Below, in pieces: positions 16,543 through 24,731 of a stretch of DNA of 64,000 nucleotides. The position numbers were made by a program, and so were the translations under genes. This DNA is from Pseudomonas fuscovaginae SE-1 (GTDB taxonomy: Bacteria; Pseudomonadota; Gammaproteobacteria; Pseudomonadales; Pseudomonadaceae). The notes beneath the pieces were generated by a model. It had not been told where the DNA came from, did no database searches, and saw only the letters and a list, made by a program, of their open reading frames with translations. The stretch lies in NCBI RefSeq assembly GCF_000364705.1, contig NZ_AQOH01000312.1:61569-125568 (forward strand). The letters run 5' to 3'. Numbering within the stretch: the stretch's first letter is position 1; each line of letters starts with the position of its first letter.

Positions 16543-17102
16543 ACCGGAATTATCCCTACAGCGATGGCGATCTGCTGAGCAATCCGCAGACCTATCGCTA
16601 TACCGAGTTTCAAGGCGATGTTTTTGTCCAGGCCTGGCGTGAGTCGCGCCAGGCCGTCTGCGCGGAGCTGCCTTTGCCCGCACTGCCCGCACTGAATGCA
16701 TCCGCCCGCGCTTCGGTCACCGAGGTAAGCGGCCTGCTTGAACAGATCTGCCTGACTCTGCGCGCCAAGCCCCTGACCGACGATGCCCAAGGCCAATACT
16801 GGCTGCCGCGCTTGCTGAAAAAGTTCGAAGTCAGCAAGCGCCTGCACACCGGCTATGAACGGGTCTCACCTCACCGGGCTCTGCCCGGTAGTGGCTTCCT
16901 TGCACTGACACCCTACCTGCTGCTGGCCGAATGCATGATTCATGGCTGGCGCTCGACAAGTGCCGGTTATTACCTCAACGCCCTGCTCAAGCTCAACGAT
17001 ACCCTGATCTCGCAAAGGGCCCGGCTCGACAAGGACCAGGCCGCTTACCTGGCCTGGATTCTTGCTAACGAACAACATTTGATTACGGAGTTGAGTACAT
17101 GA
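16539..17102 (+). CDS. Hypothetical protein of the phosphoramidate-type operon
   Basis: 187 residues, family not recognised. It begins MNRNYPYSDGDLLSNPQTYR, is rich in Leu/Ala in the middle and has an amphipathic helix-rich C-terminal half (GFLALTPYLLLAECMIHGW, then YYLNALLKLNDTLISQR). No signal peptide or confident transmembrane helix. It overlaps both neighbours by four bases (ATGA junctions), so it is almost certainly translated in step with the kinase and the formyltransferase. The coupling suggests a subunit or a dedicated enzyme acting between them. Confidence 0.75.
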   Translation: MNRNYPYSDGDLLSNPQTYRYTEFQGDVFVQAWRESRQAVCAELPLPALPALNASARASVTEVSGLLEQICLTLRAKPLTDDAQGQYWLPRLLKKFEVSKRLHTGYERVSPHRALPGSGFLALTPYLLLAECMIHGWRSTSAGYYLNALLKLNDTLISQRARLDKDQAAYLAWILANEQHLITELST

Positions 17103-17833
17103 GTTCACCGGACCTGGTCTTGCTGTGCGCGCGCACAGCCCGCTCGGTCACCTATCTGCAAGCTCTGCATGCAGCAGGCATCGTGCCCGATCAGGTGCTG
17201 GTCTACGGCCAATCCAACAGCACGCCTCACACCAACCGCGCCTGGCAGGCCACGCAAGCCGATGGCCTGTTTCTGCCAGACCTCAAGGAAGACGTGAGTA
17301 CTTGCCTGGAGCGCCTGGGCTGGCCTCATGTAATCTGCGCGGCCGACGCCCTGGACGACCCGGTCTTGCTCGCCTGCGTCAAAATGGCCAATCCGGGCCT
17401 GCTGGTCTATTCCGGCTACGGCGGCCAGTTGGTGCCTGCCGCCCTGCTCAAATGCTATCCGGTGCTGCATATCCATTCAGGCTGGTTGCCGGACTACCGT
17501 GGCAGTACAACAATCTATTATCAGATCCTTGAACAACGCCAGTGCGCCGCCAGTGCTCTCTTGCTGGATGAATCCATAGACACCGGCCCGGTACTGGCGC
17601 GCAAGGTCTATCCGCTACCGCCTGCCGGGCTGGATGTGGACTACGTCTACGACAACACCATCCGCGCCGATCTGCTGGTACAAGTGCTGAGCGGCTGGCG
17701 CCGGGACCCGGCCAGCCTCAAGCCCTTGACTCAAGAGCAGTCGCAGGCGCAGACGCCGCCCTACTTCATCATCCATCCCTTGCTCAAACATCTAGCGTTG
17801 CTCGCCGTAGACCAACAAGAGAAACAGCCATGA
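17099..17833 (+). CDS. Formyltransferase-family protein (Fmt-like fold)
   Basis: 244 residues. The hydrolase/formyltransferase core shows HIHSGWLPDYRGSTTIYY near 123-140 and LDESIDTGPVLARK near 156-169, corresponding to NxHPSLLPxYRG and xDEGxDTGxIL of 10-formyltetrahydrofolate-dependent enzymes. The catalytic His and Asp are kept, but the usual Asn before the His is itself His (HIH instead of NVH). Too short for Fmt and with no tRNA-binding domain, so it probably formylates an amino group of a sugar or small molecule. Candidates are an aminosugar or the phosphoramidate nitrogen (inference). It overlaps both neighbours by four bases. Confidence 0.8.
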   Translation: MSSPDLVLLCARTARSVTYLQALHAAGIVPDQVLVYGQSNSTPHTNRAWQATQADGLFLPDLKEDVSTCLERLGWPHVICAADALDDPVLLACVKMANPGLLVYSGYGGQLVPAALLKCYPVLHIHSGWLPDYRGSTTIYYQILEQRQCAASALLLDESIDTGPVLARKVYPLPPAGLDVDYVYDNTIRADLLVQVLSGWRRDPASLKPLTQEQSQAQTPPYFIIHPLLKHLALLAVDQQEKQP

Positions 17834-20202
17834 GTATTGAGTTCGGCACCAAATCCGAAACCCTCAAGCGCTTGCAACCCTTGCTTCGCAATTCACAGAT
17901 ACTGCCACTGCATTACTTCACCGTCGCCGACTGGCAACGCGACCCGACCGGAGCCTTGGCCCCCATTGACCGGATGGAGCACGGCGGCAGCGTAATCGTT
18001 CGAAGCAGTGCCAAAAACGAAGACGGCGCGGCCAGTTCCATGGCCGGAGCGTTCACCAGTCGCCTGAATGTTTCGACAACGATGACCGGAGAACTGAGCG
18101 CGGCTGTCGAACAAGTGATAGCCTCGTTCGCCGGGCACCAGACCGATGGCAATCAGGTGTTGATACAGCCAATGCTCAAGGATCTGCAGATGAGCGGCGT
18201 GGTCATGACCTATGACCTGGAGCACGGTGCTCCGTACTACGTGCTCAATTACGATGATGAAAGCGGCCTGACTGACACTATCACCGGAGGCATCGGTATT
18301 CAGAAAACCGTGCTGGTCTACCGCGACACCGATCGCGAGCTGGTACGTTCTTCCCGAATCCAAGCGGTTCTGGATGCCTGTCGCGAACTGGAGGCGCTTT
18401 GTGGTCAGGTGCCACTGGATATCGAATTCGCCGTGGACCGCAATCACCAGGTGTATGTGCTGCAAGTACGGCGCATCACCCTGAGCAATACCTGGCACCC
18501 GGTCATCGAACGTCGCGTTGCTCGCCAACTCCAGCATGTACGCAGCTTTCTGACTCAGCGTCTGGCTCCGCAAAATGGACTGTATGGGACAAGTACCGTG
18601 CTTGGGGTCATGCCGGACTGGAACCCGGCGGAAATCATCGGCACCACTGCGCGACCACTGGCGGCATCACTGTATCGACTGCTGGTCACCGATTCGACGT
18701 GGCGTGAAGCACGCAGCCTGATGGGTTATTACTCACCGAAGCGCCATGTGTTGATGGTGACTCTAGGCCATCACCCGTACATCGACGTGCGCTGCAGCTT
18801 CAATTCATTCCTGCCCGCGGGCCTTGCCCCGGCACTCTGCGAAAAACTGGTCAACGCCTGGCTGGCCCGGCTGCACGCCAATCCTGAATGGCACGACAAA
18901 GTGGAGTTCGAAATCGTCCCCACCTGCCTGGACTTCACCTTCGACAGCGATTTCGCTGCTCGTTATGGCGAGGTGCTGACCCGGGATGAATACGCGGTCT
19001 ATCGTCACTCGCTTGGTGAATTGACATACAACGCCATAACCAGCCAGGGACCGGGATCCTTGTCACAGGCGCTGGCCGAAATCCGAGCCAGAGAGAGCCA
19101 ACAACTCTCACGTACCGGTCAGCAAAGCGCGACTGTGGAGAACATCAACAGTCTGCTGCATGACTGTCGTGAACACGGCACTTTGCAGTTCGCAGTACTG
19201 GCCCGTCATTGTTTCATAGCCGAAGCCTTGCTGCGCTCGGCCAATCGGCGCGGCGCCTTGAGCGCCGAACGCCTGCAAGCCTGGAAGCAGTCCATCGCGA
19301 CCGTCACCACCGAACTGACCAGCGACTACGCCGCCGTCTGCAACCAGGCTGCACCGCGGCCGCAGTTCCTGGAGAAGTTCGGCCACCTGCGCCCAGGCAC
19401 CTATGAAATCACTTCGTTGCGCTACGACGAACGCGATGACCTGTTCGCCAGCGATCCGGTGCAACAATTCGACGCCAGCGCCCAGACTGAAACATTCCAA
19501 TTGCAACCACACGAGCGTCGGGCGCTGCAGCAGTTACTGGACGAACAAGGATGGCCAATATCGACAGAGCAATTGCTGAGCTACGCCAGCCAGGCTATTC
19601 AGGCTCGGGAATACGCCAAGCTGGTATTTACCCGAGACCTGTCGGACGCCCTGCAGTTGCTTGTCAGTTGGGGCGGCGAGGTCGGCTTGGCACGCGAAGA
19701 CCTGTCATTCCTGAAGATCGACGACATGCTCGAGACCCTCAGTGTGCCATTGATGGACGATCTCGACCGGGTCCTGCTCGAGCGTGCAACCCAGGCACGC
19801 AACAGCTATGAACAAGGTATATCGTTGAAGCTCGGCCATCTGATCGGTGGTATCGACGACGTCTTTGTCGTGCCACTGCATCGCAGCTTGCCCAATTTTA
19901 TTACCCAGAAAGCCATCGAAGCCCCGGGCATTCAGCTCAGGCAGGACTCTCCGGCATCAATCTCTCTGCAAGGCCGCATCATATGCATCGAAAACGCCGA
20001 CCCCGGCTATGACTGGGTCTTCACCCGCGGTATTGCCGGGCTGGTCACGCAATATGGCGGCGCCAATTCCCACATGGCGATACGCTGTGCCGAGTTCAGC
20101 ATCCCGGCGGCCATTGGCTGCGGCGAGCAATTGTTCAACCGCTTGGTACGCAGCACGCGCATCGCACTGGACTGTCGGGACAAGACCTTGAGGCCACTAT
20201 GA
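17830..20202 (+). CDS. PEP-synthase-like ATP-grasp/phosphohistidine protein, candidate L-glutamine kinase (Cj1418-like)
   Basis: 790 residues. An N-terminal PEP synthase/PPDK-type ATP-binding domain (GGSVIVRSSAKNEDGAASSM near 51-70; nucleotide-binding DIEFAVDRNHQVYVLQVRR near 197-215) and a C-terminal swivelling phosphohistidine domain (YGGANSHMAIRCAEFSIPAA, catalytic His near 748) are clear. The PEP/pyruvate TIM barrel of true PEP synthase is absent, as in L-glutamine kinase Cj1418, which uses ATP to phosphorylate the amide nitrogen of glutamine via phosphohistidine. The length is also close to that family. Flanking cytidylyltransferase and amidohydrolase genes support this role. Rifampicin phosphotransferase has the same architecture and is the main alternative. 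Confidence 0.82.
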   Translation: MSIEFGTKSETLKRLQPLLRNSQILPLHYFTVADWQRDPTGALAPIDRMEHGGSVIVRSSAKNEDGAASSMAGAFTSRLNVSTTMTGELSAAVEQVIASFAGHQTDGNQVLIQPMLKDLQMSGVVMTYDLEHGAPYYVLNYDDESGLTDTITGGIGIQKTVLVYRDTDRELVRSSRIQAVLDACRELEALCGQVPLDIEFAVDRNHQVYVLQVRRITLSNTWHPVIERRVARQLQHVRSFLTQRLAPQNGLYGTSTVLGVMPDWNPAEIIGTTARPLAASLYRLLVTDSTWREARSLMGYYSPKRHVLMVTLGHHPYIDVRCSFNSFLPAGLAPALCEKLVNAWLARLHANPEWHDKVEFEIVPTCLDFTFDSDFAARYGEVLTRDEYAVYRHSLGELTYNAITSQGPGSLSQALAEIRARESQQLSRTGQQSATVENINSLLHDCREHGTLQFAVLARHCFIAEALLRSANRRGALSAERLQAWKQSIATVTTELTSDYAAVCNQAAPRPQFLEKFGHLRPGTYEITSLRYDERDDLFASDPVQQFDASAQTETFQLQPHERRALQQLLDEQGWPISTEQLLSYASQAIQAREYAKLVFTRDLSDALQLLVSWGGEVGLAREDLSFLKIDDMLETLSVPLMDDLDRVLLERATQARNSYEQGISLKLGHLIGGIDDVFVVPLHRSLPNFITQKAIEAPGIQLRQDSPASISLQGRIICIENADPGYDWVFTRGIAGLVTQYGGANSHMAIRCAEFSIPAAIGCGEQLFNRLVRSTRIALDCRDKTLRPL

Positions 20203-20215
20203 AAAGCCATCGCCC

Positions 20216-20845
20216 ATGAGAAAGATCGGCATCACCCTGCGCCAATCATCACCCGCCAGCTACTACGAACTCCGTGACAGCCTGGACAGGGATTGGTATC
20301 GGCTGTTTACCGAGCTGGGCTTTGGCCATCACTGGCAACTGCTACCGAATTTGGGCGAAGAAACCGGAGCCTATGCCCAGGCTCATGGCATCGAAGGGAT
20401 AATTTTCAGTGGTGGCGACGATATCGGCAGCGATCCTCTGCGTGACGCCAGCGAGAAAGCACTGTTGGCCCATTGCATCGCCCGGCAGTGGCCGGTGCTG
20501 GGAGTCTGCCGGGGGCTGCAGTTGATTCATCTGTTCTTTGGTGGGCAACTGGCCGAAGCCAATCGCAGTGTGCATGTGGCACAGCGTCATCTGCTCATGC
20601 CGACGACGGATGATCTACCTTGGCTGAGCCAGCCATCAGCGCCGCGTTCGGTCAACTCCTTCCACGGCAACCAGCTTGCCACGCCCATACCGGCCACATT
20701 GCGGCCATGGGCGTTTGATGAGCAGGGAGCCTGCGAGGCACTGGTGCATGTCAGCGAAAAAATCGCCGGGGTCATGTGGCATCCCGAGCGCGAAGCCTCT
20801 TTAAGCGAACTCGACCGGCAGTTGTGCCGGTGGTTATTTGAGTGA
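20216..20845 (+). CDS. Class I glutamine-amidotransferase-like hydrolase, candidate gamma-glutamyl-CDP-amidate hydrolase (Cj1417-like)
   Basis: 209 residues, peptidase C26/GATase1 fold. The nucleophile elbow is GVCRGLQLIHLFFGG with Cys98; His189 and Glu191 in VMWHPERE complete the triad. The oxyanion segment IIFSGGDDIGSD lies at 62-73. It has no synthase partner domain, so it acts as a free hydrolase. In the Campylobacter pathway the equivalent enzyme cuts CDP-L-glutamine into glutamate and cytidine diphosphoramidate. It is 13 bases behind the glutamine kinase gene and six bases before the nucleotidyltransferase gene. Confidence 0.82.
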   Translation: MRKIGITLRQSSPASYYELRDSLDRDWYRLFTELGFGHHWQLLPNLGEETGAYAQAHGIEGIIFSGGDDIGSDPLRDASEKALLAHCIARQWPVLGVCRGLQLIHLFFGGQLAEANRSVHVAQRHLLMPTTDDLPWLSQPSAPRSVNSFHGNQLATPIPATLRPWAFDEQGACEALVHVSEKIAGVMWHPEREASLSELDRQLCRWLFE

Positions 20846-20851
20846 GTCGAT

Positions 20852-21616
20852 ATGAAAGCCATTATTCTCGCCGCCGGACGCGGGTCCCGCCTGGGCAGCA
20901 TCACCGCGGCACAACCCAAGCCGCTGACGGTACTGGCAGGAAAACCGCTGCTCGAGTGGCAGCTCGAGGCATTGCACCATACCGGAGTCAGCGAGGTGCA
21001 TCTGGTCAGCGGCTATTGCCACGACGCTCTGGAGCCTTACGGCCACGGCCGCCTGTACAATCCGCACTGGGCCAGCAGCAACATGGTCCGCAGCCTGATG
21101 CGCGCCGACGCCTTGCTGGCGGCCGAACCCATGCTGGTGTGCTACGGCGATATCGTGTACCGCCCGGATATTATCCAGAGCCTGATCAATTCACCCGCGT
21201 CCCTGGCGATCACCTATGACCTGGACTGGTGGTCGCTATGGTCGGCGCGCTTCAACGATCCACTGAGCGATGCCGAGCGTTTTCGCCAGTCCGACGGCCA
21301 ATTGCTGGCAATTGGTGGGCACACCGACGATCACCAACAGATCGAAGGTCAGTACATGGGCCTGCTGAAATTCACCCCCGAAAGCTGGCAGCACGTCAGA
21401 GAGCTGCTCGCCGGGCTGAGTGCCGAACAGATAGACAAGCTGGACATGACCAACCTGCTCAGTCGCCTCCTGGCCAGCGGCACTCCCATCGCTGCCGTGG
21501 CCATTCGAGGCGGCTGGGTGGAAGTGGATAACCCATCGGACATTACCCTCTACGAGCGATTGATCGCCCAGCCGGGGTGGAGTCATGACTGGCGGCAAAG
21601 CGGCGCGGACAAGTGA
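20852..21616 (+). CDS. NTP-transferase, candidate CTP:phosphoglutamine cytidylyltransferase (Cj1416-like)
   Basis: 254 residues. N-terminal MKAIILAAGRGSRLGSITAA with a following QPKPLTVLAGKPLLEWQ is the signature LAAGxGxRx(n)KPL of sugar/phosphocholine nucleotidyltransferases (LicC-like), and VCYGDIVYRPDI near 91 supplies the metal-binding Asp. GGWVEVDNPSDITLYERLI near the C-terminus holds the second Asp. The closest functional analogy by context is Cj1416, which makes CDP-L-glutamine from CTP and L-glutamine phosphate. Last gene of the operon, convergent with rpoS. Confidence 0.82.
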   Translation: MKAIILAAGRGSRLGSITAAQPKPLTVLAGKPLLEWQLEALHHTGVSEVHLVSGYCHDALEPYGHGRLYNPHWASSNMVRSLMRADALLAAEPMLVCYGDIVYRPDIIQSLINSPASLAITYDLDWWSLWSARFNDPLSDAERFRQSDGQLLAIGGHTDDHQQIEGQYMGLLKFTPESWQHVRELLAGLSAEQIDKLDMTNLLSRLLASGTPIAAVAIRGGWVEVDNPSDITLYERLIAQPGWSHDWRQSGADK

Positions 21617-21711
21617 TCAGAAACAACCGTACCTCACTCGAAGCTCCTTCACGTGAGCACACCGGCTCGGCTAGGGCCGGATTCGCGCAGAGACGAGCCT
21701 GGATGAAACCT

Positions 21712-21783
21712 TGTGGGAGCGAGGCCCGCGATGAGGGCCCTGAGGGCACCGCAAAAGGCTTCGCGGGCAAGCCCGCTCCCACA
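21712..21783. repeat. REPIN-like imperfect inverted repeat between the accessory operon and rpoS
   Basis: TGTGGGAGCGAGGCCCGCGA (21712-21731) faces TTCGCGGGCAAGCCCGCTCCCACA (21760-21783); the outer ten positions pair well and the inner part has a gap. A typical Pseudomonas REP core. It may act as a bidirectional transcription boundary for the two convergent genes, as neither has a clear T-tract terminator. Confidence 0.7.
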
Positions 21784-21834
21784 GACATGCACCAAAGGCC
21801 GCTTGCAAAGCGGCTGGCCAAGATCAACCTGTCG

Positions 21835-22839
21835 TCACTGGAACAGCGATTCGCTCGACAGACCGTTCTTCTCCAGGATCTCACGCAAGCGCTTGAGGCC
21901 CTCGACCTGAATCTGCCGTACCCGTTCGCGGGTCAGGCCGATCTCCAGACCAACGTCCTCCAGCGTGCTGCTCTCGTGGCCGCGCAGGCCGAAACGCCGC
22001 ACCACCACCTCGCGCTGCTTGTCGGTCAGTTCCGATAGCCACTGGTCGATGCTCTGGGACAGATCGTCGTCCTGCAACAACTCGCAGGGGTCGGTCGGCC
22101 GGTCATCCGTCAGGGTATCGAGCAGGGTCTTGTCCGAGTCCGGGCCAAGGGAAACGTCCACCGAGGACACCCGTTCGTTCAGGCCGAGCATGCGCTTGAC
22201 CTCCCCGACCGGTTTTTCCAGCAGGTTGGCGATTTCTTCGGGAGAAGGCTCGTGGTCGAGCTTCTGTGTCAACTCGCGGGCCGCCCGCAGGTAGACGTTG
22301 AGCTCCTTGACCACATGGATCGGCAGACGGATGGTGCGGGTCTGATTCATGATCGCCCGTTCGATCGTCTGGCGAATCCACCAGGTGGCATAGGTCGAAA
22401 AGCGGAAACCGCGCTCCGGATCGAATTTCTCGACCGCCCTGATCAACCCGAGGTTGCCCTCTTCGATCAGGTCCAGCAGCGAAAGTCCACGGTTGACGTA
22501 ACGTCGGGCAATTTTCACCACCAGACGCAAGTTGCTCTCGATCATGCGTTTGCGGCCCGCCGGATCGCCGCTTTGCGACAGACGCGCAAAATGGACTTCT
22601 TCTTCCGGGGACAACAAGGGGGAAAAACCGATTTCATTGAGATACAACTGGGTCGCATCCAGGGCCCGGGTGTAGTCAATGTATTTGTGCTGCTTGAGAG
22701 CGGCAGCATTTTTGGTCTTGGCACGAACTGGGGGTGGAGAACTATCGTCCTCCGGCATCATATCCATGACAATGTCGGAGTCCGTAAGGAGCACCTCATC
22801 GTCGATGTCAAACCCCGGCGCTTCTTTACTGAGAGCCAT
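21835..22839 (-). CDS. rpoS: RNA polymerase sigma factor RpoS (sigma-38)
   Basis: 334 residues, the normal Pseudomonas length. Sigma-70 region 1.2/2 (YLNEIGFSPLLSPEEEVHFA; DLIEEGNLGLIRAVEKFDPE; GFRFSTYATWWIRQTIERAI) and region 4 (LEDVGLEIGLTRERVRQIQV) are intact. It directs stationary-phase and stress transcription. Located downstream of nlpD with its usual long leader; the main rpoS promoter normally lies within nlpD. The gene that usually follows in Pseudomonas (rsmZ then fdxA) is not present here. Confidence 0.98.
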   Translation of the reverse strand: MALSKEAPGFDIDDEVLLTDSDIVMDMMPEDDSSPPPVRAKTKNAAALKQHKYIDYTRALDATQLYLNEIGFSPLLSPEEEVHFARLSQSGDPAGRKRMIESNLRLVVKIARRYVNRGLSLLDLIEEGNLGLIRAVEKFDPERGFRFSTYATWWIRQTIERAIMNQTRTIRLPIHVVKELNVYLRAARELTQKLDHEPSPEEIANLLEKPVGEVKRMLGLNERVSSVDVSLGPDSDKTLLDTLTDDRPTDPCELLQDDDLSQSIDQWLSELTDKQREVVVRRFGLRGHESSTLEDVGLEIGLTRERVRQIQVEGLKRLREILEKNGLSSESLFQ

Positions 22840-22946
22840 TGTTATAGTCCTTTGGTGAGTTCGACCTCAGGCTCGAGCGGCGCCTTTATCCCTGGCAACG
22901 CTGGAACCTGTTCCCACTACGTCATGAGAACAGGCTGGAAAACGGA

Positions 22947-23813
22947 TCAACGACGCGGCAGGAATTGCAGTGGGTCTACGGGTTTACCCTGGCGGCGAAT
23001 CTCAAAGTGCAGTTTCACCCGGTCTGTACCAGTTGATCCCATCTCGGCAATTGTCTGTCCGACTTTGACCTGCTGCCCCTCCCGAACCAACAGCCTGCGG
23101 TTGTGACCGTAAGCACTGACGTAGGTATCGCTGTGTTTGATGATGACAAGTTCGCCGTAGCCCCGTAACCCACTTCCGGCGTATACAACCGAACCATCAG
23201 ACGCAGCTAAAACAGGCTGTCCCAAATCTCCGGCGATATCAATACCTTTATTCAAACTACCGTTTGAAGCAAATTTTCCAATCAAAATACCGTTTGCCGG
23301 CCATGCCCAACCCTTCGGCGCCGGCCCCGCAGGCGGGGTCGCGGTGGCTGCAACGGTCGGCGCTGGCGTCGCTGTCGAGGTGCTGGCGGCCGTCGCCGGA
23401 CGCCTTGTGACGGTGATCCTGCTGGACGACGAAGATGACGAACTGGTGGTCGAAGTCGCTACCGCCGGGGTTGAACTTGAACGGCTGTCGAAGCGAATCG
23501 CCTGACCGACGTGGATGGTATACGGCTCCTGGATATTGTTGCGCGCGGCCAGGGCTTTCCAGTCCCAACCGTAGCGAAAGGCGATCGAGAACAATGTATC
23601 GCCGCGTACAACGATATGCTGACCAGTAGTGGTCATCGGTCGCTGCGCTGCAGCGCTGACAGAATTAGTTACATTACCGTTGCGGTCGACAACGCGTACA
23701 CCGTTCTTGGGAGCACTGGAGCAACCAGCCAGTAAAGCACTGAGGGCAAGACCGATCATCAGGCGCTGAACGCTCGTTTTACCCATACGCTGCCGAATGA
23801 CTGTGAGACTCAC
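22947..23813 (-). CDS. nlpD: NlpD, LysM/LytM murein hydrolase activator lipoprotein
   Basis: 288 residues from a GTG at 23813 preceded by GGGAG; an ATG nine codons in is an alternative. Lipobox LSALLAGC, a LysM domain (HIVVRGDTLFSIAFRYGW), a Ser/Thr/Ala/Pro-rich linker and a C-terminal M23-like domain ending HFEIRRQGKPVDPLQFLP. The first metal-ligand motif is replaced by KGIDIAGDLG, as in the degenerate LytM factors that activate amidases rather than cut murein. Acts in cell separation. Its coding region should contain the rpoS promoter. Confidence 0.95.
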   Translation of the reverse strand: MSLTVIRQRMGKTSVQRLMIGLALSALLAGCSSAPKNGVRVVDRNGNVTNSVSAAAQRPMTTTGQHIVVRGDTLFSIAFRYGWDWKALAARNNIQEPYTIHVGQAIRFDSRSSSTPAVATSTTSSSSSSSSRITVTRRPATAASTSTATPAPTVAATATPPAGPAPKGWAWPANGILIGKFASNGSLNKGIDIAGDLGQPVLAASDGSVVYAGSGLRGYGELVIIKHSDTYVSAYGHNRRLLVREGQQVKVGQTIAEMGSTGTDRVKLHFEIRRQGKPVDPLQFLPRR

Positions 23814-24056
23814 CCGCCGCTCCCTTTATGTTGTCTGAAATGAATATGGACTGCCCACAATAGGCGCTAGTGTGACGCAAGTATAACTGGCCGTTGGAGT
23901 TTTACGGACAGCAAAGCTGCCATGGGCGAGCAGCTTGTACAGTTCGACAGCGAAAGTCGACACACTTTAAACAGGCGCTGCCCCGCAAGTTCCGACACTA
24001 GGACCGATAACACTCAACAGAATTCAGCGCACTTGTTGAACAAATACAACCGGGAT

Positions 24057-24731
24057 TCAGGCCAGCGGCCCGTTAAGCAAGGGAACGAACCGGACGGCAC
24101 CGAGAACATGCCGGGAAAATCCATGCTCTTCACGCACGATCAGCATCAGTTGCTGGACCTCCCCCGAGCCTACCGGAATCACCAGCCGCCCGCCGGGAGC
24201 CAGTTGGTCGAGTAACGCCTGGGGTACATCGGTGGCAACCGCGGTGACGATGATGCCGTTGTAGGGTGCCAGTGCCGGCCAGCCTTCCCAGCCATCCCCC
24301 CAGCGGAACACCACGTTGCGAAGGTTGAGTTCGACCAGGCGCTCCTTGGCGCGATCCTGCAGGACCTTGATCCGCTCCACCGAAAACACTCGCTCGACCA
24401 GTTGCGACAGCACGGCGGTCTGATAGCCGGAACCGGTACCGATCTCCAGCACCTTGTCCAGCGGCCCGGCCTCCAGCAGCAGCTCGCTCATGCGCGCCAC
24501 CATATAGGGCTGGGAAATGGTCTGGTTGTGTCCGATCGGTAGCGCGGTGTCTTCATAGGCCCGATGGGCCAGGGCCTCATCGACGAACAGATGACGCGGC
24601 GTACGGCGGATCACCTCCAGCACCTGGGGGTTTGACAACCCTTCCTCGTAAAGCCGCTGAATCAGGCGCTCGCGGGTTCTCTGCGAGGTCATGCCGATCC
24701 CGCCCCGCAACAAATCGTTTTCGCGCGCCAT
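24057..24731 (-). CDS. pcm: Protein-L-isoaspartate O-methyltransferase
   Basis: 224 residues from the ATG at 24731, which shares a base with the surE stop and has GGAGG upstream; the commonly annotated shorter form would start at MTSQRTRERL (24692). The SAM-binding motif VLEIGTGSGYQTAVLSQL and the substrate loop ALPIGHNQTISQPYMVARM are clear. It repairs isoaspartyl residues in aged proteins. Part of the surE-pcm-nlpD-rpoS stationary-phase group. Confidence 0.96.
   Translation of the reverse strand: MARENDLLRGGIGMTSQRTRERLIQRLYEEGLSNPQVLEVIRRTPRHLFVDEALAHRAYEDTALPIGHNQTISQPYMVARMSELLLEAGPLDKVLEIGTGSGYQTAVLSQLVERVFSVERIKVLQDRAKERLVELNLRNVVFRWGDGWEGWPALAPYNGIIVTAVATDVPQALLDQLAPGGRLVIPVGSGEVQQLMLIVREEHGFSRHVLGAVRFVPLLNGPLA

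Noticed and set aside
17099..17833. Methionyl-tRNA formyltransferase
   Set aside because: Too short, no C-terminal tRNA-binding domain, and embedded in an accessory operon rather than next to def.
21617..21834. rsmZ small RNA downstream of rpoS
   Set aside because: No array of exposed GGA hairpins and no T-rich terminator; the sequence is mostly a REPIN-like repeat.
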